Positions 1 through 6,937 of a stretch of DNA of 10,864 nt are shown here, piece after piece. The stretch spans positions 1 through 10,864 of the forward strand of contig JAEUNV010000507.1 in NCBI GenBank assembly GCA_016790385.1, read 5' to 3'. This DNA is from Zoogloea sp. Its GTDB lineage: Bacteria; Pseudomonadota; Gammaproteobacteria; Burkholderiales; Rhodocyclaceae. Position 1 is the stretch's first letter, and each line of letters starts with the position of its first letter. Below the pieces are notes generated by a model that worked only from the letters and a program-made list of their open reading frames with translations, was not told the DNA's origin and searched no databases. The position numbers and the translations under genes were made by a program.

Positions 1-82
1 CGGTGTGTACTGGTGCTACTGCACGCACTTCTGCCACGCACTGCACCTCGAAATGCGCACCCGCATGATCGTCGAAAAGTAG
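1..82 (+). CDS. nosZ: Nitrous oxide reductase NosZ, C-terminal end (partial)
   Basis: Only the last 26 codons and the TAG stop (80-82) are present; the reading frame starts at base 2. The peptide begins GVYWCYCTHFCHALHLEM. It carries the CuA-site arrangement Cys-x3-Cys-x3-His-x2-Met, the electron-entry centre of periplasmic N2O reductase, which reduces N2O to N2. The CHALH core resembles the clade I (typical) enzyme rather than the CSALH form I associate with clade II, and a neighbouring nosR fits clade I; this clade call is from memory and tentative. The residue between the two CuA cysteines is His where Pseudomonas stutzeri NosZ has Trp. That residue binds copper through its backbone carbonyl, so the change need not abolish the site. 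The gene ends in a terminator, so it may be transcribed separately from nosR. Confidence 0.93.
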   Translation, partial: GVYWCYCTHFCHALHLEMRTRMIVEK

Positions 83-119
83 TCGACACCCCGCAACACG
101 TCGATAAATGAAGAAATTG

Positions 120-150
120 GGGGAGGCGCTTGCGTCTCCCCGTTTTTTTT
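120..150 (+). terminator. Rho-independent terminator after nosZ
   Basis: A GC-rich hairpin (120-141) pairs GGGGAGGCG with CGTCTCCCC, including one G-T wobble, around a four-base loop. One G and then eight consecutive T residues (143-150) follow. It starts 37 bases after the nosZ stop codon. This is a textbook intrinsic terminator, separating nosZ transcription from the nosR operon. Confidence 0.92.
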
Positions 151-220
151 CCTGCGTCACGCCCTGCCCAGGCCCGCCGCTTGCCAAGCGCCTGCCACCG
201 TCCAAGCGGCCTTTTCCGGC

Positions 221-234
221 TTGACTCAGCTTAA
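221..234 (+). promoter_or_regulatory. FNR/Dnr-like site upstream of nosR
   Basis: TTGACTCAGCTTAA matches 7 of 10 defined positions of the FNR/Dnr consensus TTGAT-N4-ATCAA. If it acted as a class II site centred at -41.5, transcription would start near 269. A -10-like CAGAAT lies at 257-262, which is the expected place. nos genes in denitrifiers are commonly under Crp/Fnr-family control, so the position is sensible. The right half-site is poor, so this is a candidate only. Confidence 0.5.
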
Positions 235-292
235 GGACACGGCCACCACCGCCCATCAGAATTTCATAAAACGCTGATCCACCGGAGCCCCC

Positions 293-2485
293 ATGCCACT
301 CGCCCCCTTCACCCGACTTTGCCGCAAGGCAGCGGCGCTTCTCGTCGGCCTTGCCCTGGGTAGCGGCGCCCTCGCCGACACATACGAAGTCAAACTGCCG
401 CCGGAGCTGGCCACCTCCCCCCGGATGTGCGACTACGCCCCCTGCAAGGACGTGATCCCCGGCGCCACCACCTTCTCCGAGCGCAAGGGCCAGCCCTGGT
501 ACGTGGAAGCCTACAAGGACGAAGCCGGGCAGAAGAAGCTCCTCGGCTACGTGATGCTATCCACCGACATCACCGACATCCCGGCCTATTCGGGCAAGCC
601 GGTGGTCACCCTGATCGGCATGGACACGGCGGGCAAGTTCACCGGAGTGAAGATCCTCAAGCACTCCGAGCCCATCCTGCTGCTGGGCATTCCCGAATCG
701 GCCCTGGTCAAGTTCAACAACCAGTATCTGGGCAAGTTCGTGGGCGACAACATCGAGATCGGCAAGTCACGCCCCGAGGAAAACCTCATCGGCCTCGACG
801 CCATCACCGGCGCCACCGTCACCGTAATCGCCCAGAACCAGGTGATGATGACGAGTGGCGGCGAAGTCGCCAAACAGGTGGGCATCCTCAAGCCGGTCAT
901 CCGCCCCCAGGCCCGTTTCCCGGCGGCCACCGCCACACCGTCCTGGTCCGATCTGGTGGCAGACGGCAGCGTCCAGCGCCTCACCGTCAAACCCGAAGAG
1001 GTGGGCCTGAAGAGCGACGGCCGACCCTACATGGATCTGTGGTTCGGCTACCTCAACCAGCCCACCATCGGCCGCGCGATACTCGGCAAGGATGGCTACG
1101 AGAGCCTGATGAGCCGCCTCAAGGAAGGCGAGCACGCCATCTTCATCATCGCCAGCAACAGCATGGATTCGTTCAAGGGTTCGGGCTTCGTGCGTGGAGG
1201 CCTCTACGACCGGGTCCAGGTACGCCAGGACAAGGACAGCTTCACCTTCCGCGATCTCGACTACCTCAACCTGTGGGGCATTTCGGCCAGCGGTGCCCCG
1301 ACCTTCAATGAGTCCGCCATTTTCATCGTTCGTGGCAAAAGCTTTTCCGCTGCCTACCCGTGGAAGCTGGTCTTCCTCGGCAACAAGATCGACAAGGAAA
1401 CCGCCGCCAAGACCTTTGCCAACTTCGACAAGGAATACTGGCTCGCCGACAAATACCTGGAAGGCGGGCGGCCGGTGGTGGTCAAGCCCGACCCCACCTG
1501 GCTCAAGGTGTGGAAGGACAAGGTCGTGGAGATCGTCGCCTTCACCGCCCTGCTCCTCGTCATCGCCGCCGCCTACGCCAGCCGCGACAAGCTGGTGCGC
1601 CGCTCCGACCGCAAGAACAAGTGGCCGGTGAACGCCTTCAAATACACTGGCTGGGTAGTCAGCATCGGTTTCGTCGGCTTCTACGCCATGGCCCAGCCGT
1701 CCATCACCCAGGTGCTCACCTGGTTCCACAGCCTGCTGTTCCAGTGGAAGTGGGAGCTCTTTCTGTCCGATCCGCTGATCTTCATCTTCTGGCTCTTCAT
1801 CATCGTCACCGTCTTCGTGTGGGGCCGTGGCCTGTTCTGCGGCTGGCTGTGCCCCTTCGGCTCCCTGTCCGAGCTGCTCTACAAGATCGGCCAGGCCGTC
1901 GGCCTCAAACGCTTCCAGTTCCACCTGCCCCAGGCCCTGCACGACAAGCTCAAGTGGGTGAAGTACGCGGTGTTCTTCGGCCTGCTGGCGGTGTCCTTCT
2001 TCAGCATGGGGCTGGCCGAACAGCTGGCTGAGGTCGAACCCTTCAAGACCACCTTCCTGGTCGGCCTCTTCAACCGCAGCTGGCCCTACACCCTGTTTGC
2101 CGGTGGCCTGCTGGGCCTGTCCATCTTTACTGAGCGGCCCTTCTGCAAATACCTGTGCCCCCTGGGCGCCGCCCTGGCCATGCCCACCACCTTCCGCTGG
2201 TTCGGCCTCAAGCGTAAGGACGAATGCACCAGCTGCAAGGCCTGCGCGAAGGGCTGCGGCTCCCTGGCCATCGACACCAAGGGCAACATCGACCAGCGCG
2301 AATGCATGCTGTGCCTGGACTGCATGGTGCTTTATTACGATGACCACGCCTGCCCGCCCCTGGCCCAGGAGCGCAAGCGCCGTGACAAGGCCGGCCAGCC
2401 GCTCACCCCTATCAATGGCAAGGGCTATTTCATCCCCATCCACCCGGCACCGGCCAACACGAAAAATGAAGGAGCGGCCGCATGA
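293..2485 (+). CDS. nosR: NosR, membrane flavo-iron-sulfur protein of N2O respiration
   Basis: The 730-residue product has the full NosR layout. An N-terminal export signal (hydrophobic stretch about 12-28) leads into a periplasmic FMN-binding domain with the TGAT flavinylation motif at 172-175. Several membrane helices follow (about 411-428, 452-470, 490-511, 556-575, 598-613). Two CxxxCP motifs lie at C516/C520 and C618/C622 near the membrane face. A C-terminal cytoplasmic ferredoxin-like region has CxxCxxCxxxC at 645-655 and CxxCxxC-x8-CP at 671-688. NosR is known to be needed for N2O reduction in vivo and is thought to pass electrons toward NosZ; it was also linked to nos gene expression in Pseudomonas. 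The start has a GGAG Shine-Dalgarno at 284-287. The last codons overlap the next gene. Length and motifs appear complete. Confidence 0.97.
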   Translation: MPLAPFTRLCRKAAALLVGLALGSGALADTYEVKLPPELATSPRMCDYAPCKDVIPGATTFSERKGQPWYVEAYKDEAGQKKLLGYVMLSTDITDIPAYSGKPVVTLIGMDTAGKFTGVKILKHSEPILLLGIPESALVKFNNQYLGKFVGDNIEIGKSRPEENLIGLDAITGATVTVIAQNQVMMTSGGEVAKQVGILKPVIRPQARFPAATATPSWSDLVADGSVQRLTVKPEEVGLKSDGRPYMDLWFGYLNQPTIGRAILGKDGYESLMSRLKEGEHAIFIIASNSMDSFKGSGFVRGGLYDRVQVRQDKDSFTFRDLDYLNLWGISASGAPTFNESAIFIVRGKSFSAAYPWKLVFLGNKIDKETAAKTFANFDKEYWLADKYLEGGRPVVVKPDPTWLKVWKDKVVEIVAFTALLLVIAAAYASRDKLVRRSDRKNKWPVNAFKYTGWVVSIGFVGFYAMAQPSITQVLTWFHSLLFQWKWELFLSDPLIFIFWLFIIVTVFVWGRGLFCGWLCPFGSLSELLYKIGQAVGLKRFQFHLPQALHDKLKWVKYAVFFGLLAVSFFSMGLAEQLAEVEPFKTTFLVGLFNRSWPYTLFAGGLLGLSIFTERPFCKYLCPLGAALAMPTTFRWFGLKRKDECTSCKACAKGCGSLAIDTKGNIDQRECMLCLDCMVLYYDDHACPPLAQERKRRDKAGQPLTPINGKGYFIPIHPAPANTKNEGAAA

Positions 2486-2904
2486 CCATCGCAGACAAGA
2501 ACGAACTGCGCCACCCGACCTACGACCAGGCCAGCGGCTTCGGCTGGCTTCTTGCCGAACTCCGCGACCACCTGTGGCCCTGGGCCGGCAAAGGCCAGCC
2601 CGCCCGCAAGGCCGTCCAGGGCGCCGGATTTGCTCTGGCCCTGGCTGCGACCGTCGCCTGGGTGATGGCCGCCCTGGGTCACCTGTCTGCCGGCGCCATC
2701 ATCGGCTGGTGGTTCGGTTGGAGCGTGTTCGAAGTGCTGGTGAGGCTGGATGCCAAACCCTACGTAAAGGAAGGCCCCTGGTGGGGCCACCTGTACCGCC
2801 GCGCCTCGGTGATGGACATGCTGTGCTACGTGAGCTTCAAGAACCTGCTGATCGGTGCAGCCCTGTTCATCGGGCTCAAGACCGCGGGGCTGTTGCAGGT
2901 CTAG
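2482..2904 (+). CDS. Small nosR-coupled membrane protein, function unknown
   Basis: The 140-residue product starts at an ATG overlapping the nosR stop (ATGA, 2482-2485), with AAGGAG at 2469-2474, so it should be translationally coupled to nosR. I see three likely membrane helices (about 42-65, 70-88 and 119-138). A soluble N-terminus of about 40 residues holds several Trp and charged residues. A conserved-looking connecting segment (about 89-117) carries RLDAKPY, the Trp pair 100-101, RRASVMD and a lone Cys115. No heme CxxCH, Fe-S or copper-binding motif is visible. I do not recognise the family. The coupling suggests a role alongside NosR in the membrane, for instance assembly or stability of the electron-transfer complex. 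Similarity to NosB, the unrelated-looking membrane protein of clade II clusters, could be tested but is not claimed. Confidence 0.85.
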   Translation: MTIADKNELRHPTYDQASGFGWLLAELRDHLWPWAGKGQPARKAVQGAGFALALAATVAWVMAALGHLSAGAIIGWWFGWSVFEVLVRLDAKPYVKEGPWWGHLYRRASVMDMLCYVSFKNLLIGAALFIGLKTAGLLQV

Positions 2905-2917
2905 CCCGACAACAGGA

Positions 2918-3520
2918 TCATGGCTTGCGCACGCAGCGCATTGTCGGCGCGCCCCAGCCCCACTCCACCAGCACCTCGCCCTGGTGCTCGCGGAAGCTCT
3001 CGTTACGCCCTTGAAAATAGGTACCGCTGGCCGCCGGTTGCTGGAACATCAACGACATCTGGTCGCCCCGCTCAGCGATCAGCGTGGACGGGTCGGTCCG
3101 AAAATAGGTAACAACCACCTCATTCGCCGGCTCGCCATTGCAGACAAACCAGAAAGGCCCGGAGGCCTCCACCAGGCGGTAGAGGGCCTGTAGCTCGACG
3201 ATCCGGCGCCGGTAGGAATCCTCCACGCAGGCGCTCACGTCCTTGCTTTTCCAGCAGTCGTTGCGCCCCTTGATCCAGCCCCGCTGCTCGGCACGCAGGA
3301 AGGGCGGGCGCTCGTTGACGGCCTTTTTCTCGGCGGCGGCATACACCTCGGCCAGTTTCAGGTCGAGGGCCGACAGGCGGGCATCGCGGCAGATCCGCTC
3401 CTCGATGCTGCCCGAGAAGGTCTTGTTGCACGGAAAGGACGGACCCGCAGCCTGCACCTGACAGGCAGCCAGCACCAGCAGCGCGGCGACCACCAAGGCA
3501 GGCCGTCGGCCTCGGGACAT
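2918..3520 (-). CDS. Lipoprotein with LprI-like (DUF1311) and MliC-like lysozyme-inhibitor domains
   Basis: The 200-residue product starts with a lipoprotein signal peptide. Arg residues precede a hydrophobic run and the lipobox L17-A-A-C20. Residue +2 is Gln, not Asp, which favours the outer membrane. Residues about 29-115 fit the LprI/DUF1311 family: paired Cys (31, 44, 89, 98), LDxKLAEVY, a QRGW-type motif and a YRRRIxEL ending. Residues about 123-198 fit the MliC fold, with FxC near the start (C127), a central MSLMFQQPAASGTYF-like strand pair and a terminal Cys196. MliC proteins block C-type lysozyme in the periplasm; LprI of Mycobacterium has been reported as a lysozyme inhibitor. The ATG at 3520 is preferred because it places the signal peptide at the N-terminus; an in-frame start at 3589 would overlap the upstream gene. 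It lies 14 bases after the HicA-like gene and converges with the nosR-linked gene. Confidence 0.85.
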   Translation of the reverse strand: MSRGRRPALVVAALLVLAACQVQAAGPSFPCNKTFSGSIEERICRDARLSALDLKLAEVYAAAEKKAVNERPPFLRAEQRGWIKGRNDCWKSKDVSACVEDSYRRRIVELQALYRLVEASGPFWFVCNGEPANEVVVTYFRTDPSTLIAERGDQMSLMFQQPAASGTYFQGRNESFREHQGEVLVEWGWGAPTMRCVRKP

Positions 3521-3534
3521 ACCCTGCGCCACCC

Positions 3535-3813
3535 TCAGCCACCCTGCTCTTCGTAAGCCGATGGGGTCACCCCGGCACCCGCCAGGCACTCACGGAGATG
3601 CTTGACCTCCTGTTTGCCAAATTCGTTGCTGTGATGCGGATGGTGAAGGAAGAACTCGTGCTTGTTGAGCAGAACCCGGAAGCGGGCACCATGGCCGGGC
3701 TCGATCTCGGCGCCCACGTGCTTGAGCAGGGATTCGACCTCGCGCCACTGGATGTTGCTGCCGATGGGGTCGCGAAAGATCGCCTCGAGTAGGTTTCTGT
3801 GCTTATGGCTCAT
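3535..3813 (-). CDS. HicA-like small protein, orphan (no HicB seen)
   Basis: The 92-residue product resembles the HicA-fold group found as short proteins of the form KHRxxLEAIF...IxWREVESLL...G-H-G-R...LN, then HPHHSNE and VKHLRECLAGAGV. HicA toxins are double-stranded-RNA-binding-like mRNA interferases whose catalytic His sits in a Gly-(Ser)-His loop; here G40-H41 is the likely equivalent. The start at 3813 is chosen for its GGGAGA Shine-Dalgarno (3821-3826); longer starts up to 3870 add unconserved-looking sequence. A HicB antitoxin would normally be encoded next to it, but downstream is a lysozyme-inhibitor lipoprotein and upstream a response regulator. It is therefore a solitary member, and toxin activity should not be assumed. 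Confidence 0.75.
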   Translation of the reverse strand: MSHKHRNLLEAIFRDPIGSNIQWREVESLLKHVGAEIEPGHGARFRVLLNKHEFFLHHPHHSNEFGKQEVKHLRECLAGAGVTPSAYEEQGG

Positions 3814-3913
3814 GACGTCATCTCCCATTGAATACGCTGCCATTCTGCACCAGCAGGCAGTCGCGGACATGACCTGAATCAGCCCGGCGCCGATGAATGC
3901 CGTGGTGCAGCGC

Positions 3914-4543
3914 TCAGCCGAGCCGGTTCTCGATGACGTAGCGGGTCAGTTCGGCATTAGACTGCACCCCGAGTTTTTCCAGAATGCGCGAGCGGTAGGT
4001 ACTCACCGTCTTGACGCTGAGGTGCAGGCTGTCGCCGATGCGGGTCAGGGTGGTGCCCTTGCTCAGCATCAGCAGAACCTCCGTCTCCCGCGGGGACAGG
4101 GCTTCGTGGGCCAGCTTGCGGCCGGCAGGTGCGACACCGGCAAGCAGTTTTTCGGCCAGGGTCGGGCTGATGTAGCGGGCGCCGTCCACCACGGTGCGGA
4201 TCGCACCGAGGATCTGGCTGGGCGGACTATCCTTGTTGAGGTAGCCGGAAGCCCCCGCTTCCAGGGACGGGATCGCGAATTCGTCTTCCGAGAACATGCT
4301 GAAGATCAGCACCGGCAAATCGGGCCGCAGGCGCTTGATGCGCTTGAGCACCTCCAGGCCACTCAGGTCGGGCAGCGCAATATCCAGCAGCACCAGGCTC
4401 CATTCGCCGCTCTTGACGAGGTCCACGGCCTCTGCGCCGGTGGCAGCCTCGGCAGTGATCTTCAGATCATCCGTTCCCGCCAGAAACTGCCGCAACCCCC
4501 CGCGAACCACTGCGTGGTCATCCACGATCAGCACGGTCGCCAT
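3914..4543 (-). CDS. NarL/FixJ-family response regulator
   Basis: The 209-residue product has a receiver domain (about 3-120) followed by a LuxR/GerE helix-turn-helix (about 143-205). Receiver landmarks are the acidic pair D8-D9, phosphoacceptor D54 in LVLLDIALPDLSG, Ser82 at the switch position and K104 in GYLNK. The output domain has the standard LSPRETEVL, KTVSTYRSRILEKLG and NAELTRY segments. The ATG at 4543 is chosen because AAAGGAG lies seven bases upstream; an in-frame ATG at 4564 is less well placed. Its start overlaps the end of the upstream kinase gene by 26 bases, so the two are almost certainly partners and translationally coupled. It should bind DNA when phosphorylated. Its targets are unknown; nos genes, the cyclase gene and the downstream lipoprotein gene are testable guesses. 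Confidence 0.95.
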   Translation of the reverse strand: MATVLIVDDHAVVRGGLRQFLAGTDDLKITAEAATGAEAVDLVKSGEWSLVLLDIALPDLSGLEVLKRIKRLRPDLPVLIFSMFSEDEFAIPSLEAGASGYLNKDSPPSQILGAIRTVVDGARYISPTLAEKLLAGVAPAGRKLAHEALSPRETEVLLMLSKGTTLTRIGDSLHLSVKTVSTYRSRILEKLGVQSNAELTRYVIENRLG

Positions 4544-6896
4544 CGCTGCTCCTTTCGTCGTCAAGCCGCTCGTCCAGGGGAACCCGGAGTATCAGGCAGG
4601 TCCCCTCCCCCGGCCGCCCGACAATAGACAAAGAACCGTTGAGGTACTGGGCCCTTTCCAGCATGCCGATCAGGCCAAAGGAATCGTTCTTGTTACGGTC
4701 GCTATCGGCCAAGCCGACGCCATCATCACAGACCTCGACCGCCAGAGAACCATTATGCTGCCCCATCACGATGGCCACCCGGCTGGCCCGCGCATGCTTG
4801 GCAACATTGGTCAGAGCCTCCTGGATGATACGAAACACCGCCGTCTCGATCAGCCGCGACAGCCTGACGGTGTCCGGCGCGAGGACCTCGGTCCCGATGC
4901 CGGTCATTCGCGAGAAATCCGCTGCATACCACTTCACCGTCGCGATCAGCCCCAGCGCATCCAGCATGGCCGGGCGCAAACCCGCCGAGATGCGCTTTAC
5001 GGTCTTCAGGGCCGCATCAACCTGGCCAAGCAATTGCTCCAGACGGCCGTGCAGCGGCATTGCCGGGGCCAGGTCATCGACAGCGGTGGCCAAGCCAAGC
5101 TTGAGCATGGTCAGCGTGCCGCCCAGTTCATCATGCACCTCGCGGGCGATCCGTGCATTCTGTTCCTCACGCACCGACTCCAGATGCGCAGCCAGGCGTT
5201 TGAGGCGCTTGGCACTCTCGGCCTGTTCCTCCGCCGCCAGCATTCGCTCGGTGATGTCCTTGTGCACCACCACCATGCGCAAGGGCCCTGCGCCACAAAA
5301 ACAGGTCAGGCTGAGGGCAAACCAGCGCCGCTGATCAGGCGAATTGCATTCGTACTCCATCGAGAAATCTTCGCGCCACCCGGCGATGGCCGAGCGGATC
5401 GCCTCCGCCACCCGGGCGCCCATCCCGCAGCCAGAGCGGGCGGCCGCCTCACACACCGCCAGGTAACTCGCACCTTCGCCCACGGTGGCGGGCTCACCGC
5501 CATTGCTCCGGGCAAACTCACGCCAGGCCCGGTTCACCGTCACGATGCATCCCTGGGCATCCAGCACGCACAGGGACGAACTGAGGGCGTCGATGGTCGC
5601 CCGCGTAAAGCGCTCCGACTCGAGCACGGCCTGGGCCCGGGCCTCGGCTTCGAATGTCCGCTCGGCAACCTTTTCCTCCAACGTGTCATTCAGGCGCAGC
5701 AGCGCCGCCTCGGCCTCCTTGCGCGCGGTGATGTCCTGGGTCGATCCGAAACCTGCCATCAGCGCACCGGCCCCATCAAACTCCAGCTCCACCCGCTCCC
5801 TGACCCAGCGGATCTCGCCATCCACGATCAGGCGGTGTTCGATGTCGTATGGCTCCCCGCGCATCGCCGCACGCCAGGACGCGTCCACGAAGGCCCGGTC
5901 ATCAGGGTGAATGATGGACAGGAAGGTCTCATAGGTCAGTGGCACCCCCTTGGGGACACCGAAGATGCGGTGGTTTTCGTCCGACCAATGCAGCTCATTG
6001 CGCCGTATGTCCAGCCGCCAGCTGCCGGTCTGGGCGACGGTCTGGGCCCGCCGGAGGTCAGCCTCGCTGTCGCGAAGGGACTGCTCAACCTGCTTGAGGC
6101 GGCCGATGTCAAGATTGATGCCAGCCCAATAGGTGATCTCCCCCTTGTCATTGCGCACCGGCACACCCCGGGCCAGCACGTGGTGCCACTGGCCATCGAC
6201 ACCACGCACGCGATACTCGATATCCCAGGTTGCGCCGGTCCGGACACACTCCATCCAGGCCGCCAGGGTTGGCGCCACGTCATCCGGATGGAGCACCGAG
6301 AACCAACCGAAGTCGGCACAGCTCTCCTGACTGAGACCGACGAGCCTTAGAAAGGAGTCGCTGGCGTAGAGGTTGCGCCCGTTGGCTGCGCATACCCACA
6401 CCCCGTAATCGATCAACTCGCCGATGGCGCGATACAGCCGCTCGCTGTCGCGCAAGGCAGCCTCCATGCGCTTGCGCTCGGTAACATCGCGGACGAAGCC
6501 AAGCCACAGGATGCTGCCATCCTGCTCGCGCTGGGGCATCGAGTGCCCCTCCACCCACAGCTCCCCTCGTTGGGGATGACACACCCGAAACTCGGCACGC
6601 CACTCACTCATGTTGCGGGCCGATGCGGCAATCGTTTCACTCACATAGCCTGCATCACCCGGGTGCATGCGGGACAGGATGGGCGTCGCATCGTCCTGCA
6701 CCTGTTCCGGACTCAATCCATAAATGGCATCCAGCGCCGCCGTCGCAAATGGCATGCTGATGGCGCCATCCGGTCGCAGCCTGAAAGAGCAGATTACCCC
6801 TGGCACAGTGGCCGCAATCTTCTCCAGCCAGGTCTGCAACTCACCCCCGGCAGCGGACGGCGGTCCCGCCTCCTGGCCTGCATCCTTGCTGCGCAT
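4518..6896 (-). CDS. Soluble sensor histidine kinase with four PAS domains (NarX/DegS-type HisKA_3 core)
   Basis: The 792-residue product has no membrane segment or signal peptide, so it should sense a cytoplasmic cue. I read four PAS/PAC units at about 28-145, 152-270, 285-398 and 429-558, with DITxRK/DVTERKR-type ends. A coiled-coil-like stretch (about 397-425) separates the third and fourth. The kinase core is of the HisKA_3 type: phosphoacceptor H588 in REVHDELGG, N-box N697 in EALTNVAKHA, the DDGVGL loop near 724-728, SFGLIGM and GEGT. These are all intact. The ATG at 6896 is preferred over a TTG two codons upstream because a perfect AGGAGG (6903-6908) sits six bases before it. The gene lies 41 bases downstream of the cyclase gene and overlaps the regulator gene. 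PAS domains may bind heme, flavin or small molecules; no ligand-specific motif is evident, so the signal is unknown. Confidence 0.95.
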   Translation of the reverse strand: MRSKDAGQEAGPPSAAGGELQTWLEKIAATVPGVICSFRLRPDGAISMPFATAALDAIYGLSPEQVQDDATPILSRMHPGDAGYVSETIAASARNMSEWRAEFRVCHPQRGELWVEGHSMPQREQDGSILWLGFVRDVTERKRMEAALRDSERLYRAIGELIDYGVWVCAANGRNLYASDSFLRLVGLSQESCADFGWFSVLHPDDVAPTLAAWMECVRTGATWDIEYRVRGVDGQWHHVLARGVPVRNDKGEITYWAGINLDIGRLKQVEQSLRDSEADLRRAQTVAQTGSWRLDIRRNELHWSDENHRIFGVPKGVPLTYETFLSIIHPDDRAFVDASWRAAMRGEPYDIEHRLIVDGEIRWVRERVELEFDGAGALMAGFGSTQDITARKEAEAALLRLNDTLEEKVAERTFEAEARAQAVLESERFTRATIDALSSSLCVLDAQGCIVTVNRAWREFARSNGGEPATVGEGASYLAVCEAAARSGCGMGARVAEAIRSAIAGWREDFSMEYECNSPDQRRWFALSLTCFCGAGPLRMVVVHKDITERMLAAEEQAESAKRLKRLAAHLESVREEQNARIAREVHDELGGTLTMLKLGLATAVDDLAPAMPLHGRLEQLLGQVDAALKTVKRISAGLRPAMLDALGLIATVKWYAADFSRMTGIGTEVLAPDTVRLSRLIETAVFRIIQEALTNVAKHARASRVAIVMGQHNGSLAVEVCDDGVGLADSDRNKNDSFGLIGMLERAQYLNGSLSIVGRPGEGTCLILRVPLDERLDDERSSDGDRADRG

Positions 6897-6937
6897 TACC
6901 AACCTCCTGGACTTGACACGACCGCAGCCCGTCCAAC

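Noticed and set aside
767..2443. Long antisense open frame (558 codons) opposite nosR
   Set aside because: It mirrors the nosR codons in a GC-rich gene, has Gly/Ala/Glu/Asp-rich low-complexity content and no start signal; nosR motifs prove the + strand frame.
2890..2915. Possible bidirectional terminator between the convergent genes (CTGTTG...CAACAG)
   Set aside because: The six-pair stem has a 14-base loop, no T-tract on either strand, and competes with an alternative GGGCT/AGCCC pairing.
3814..3913. Terminator or promoter in the 100-base gap between the regulator and HicA-like genes
   Set aside because: I found no hairpin with a T-tract and no convincing -35/-10 pair, so whether the two lower genes belong to the kinase operon is undecided.
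4296..6350. Long + strand open frame (684 codons) opposite the sensor kinase
   Set aside because: The - strand frame has intact PAS, HisKA_3 and ATPase motifs. The + strand translation is Arg/His/Pro/Gln-rich with no recognisable domain.
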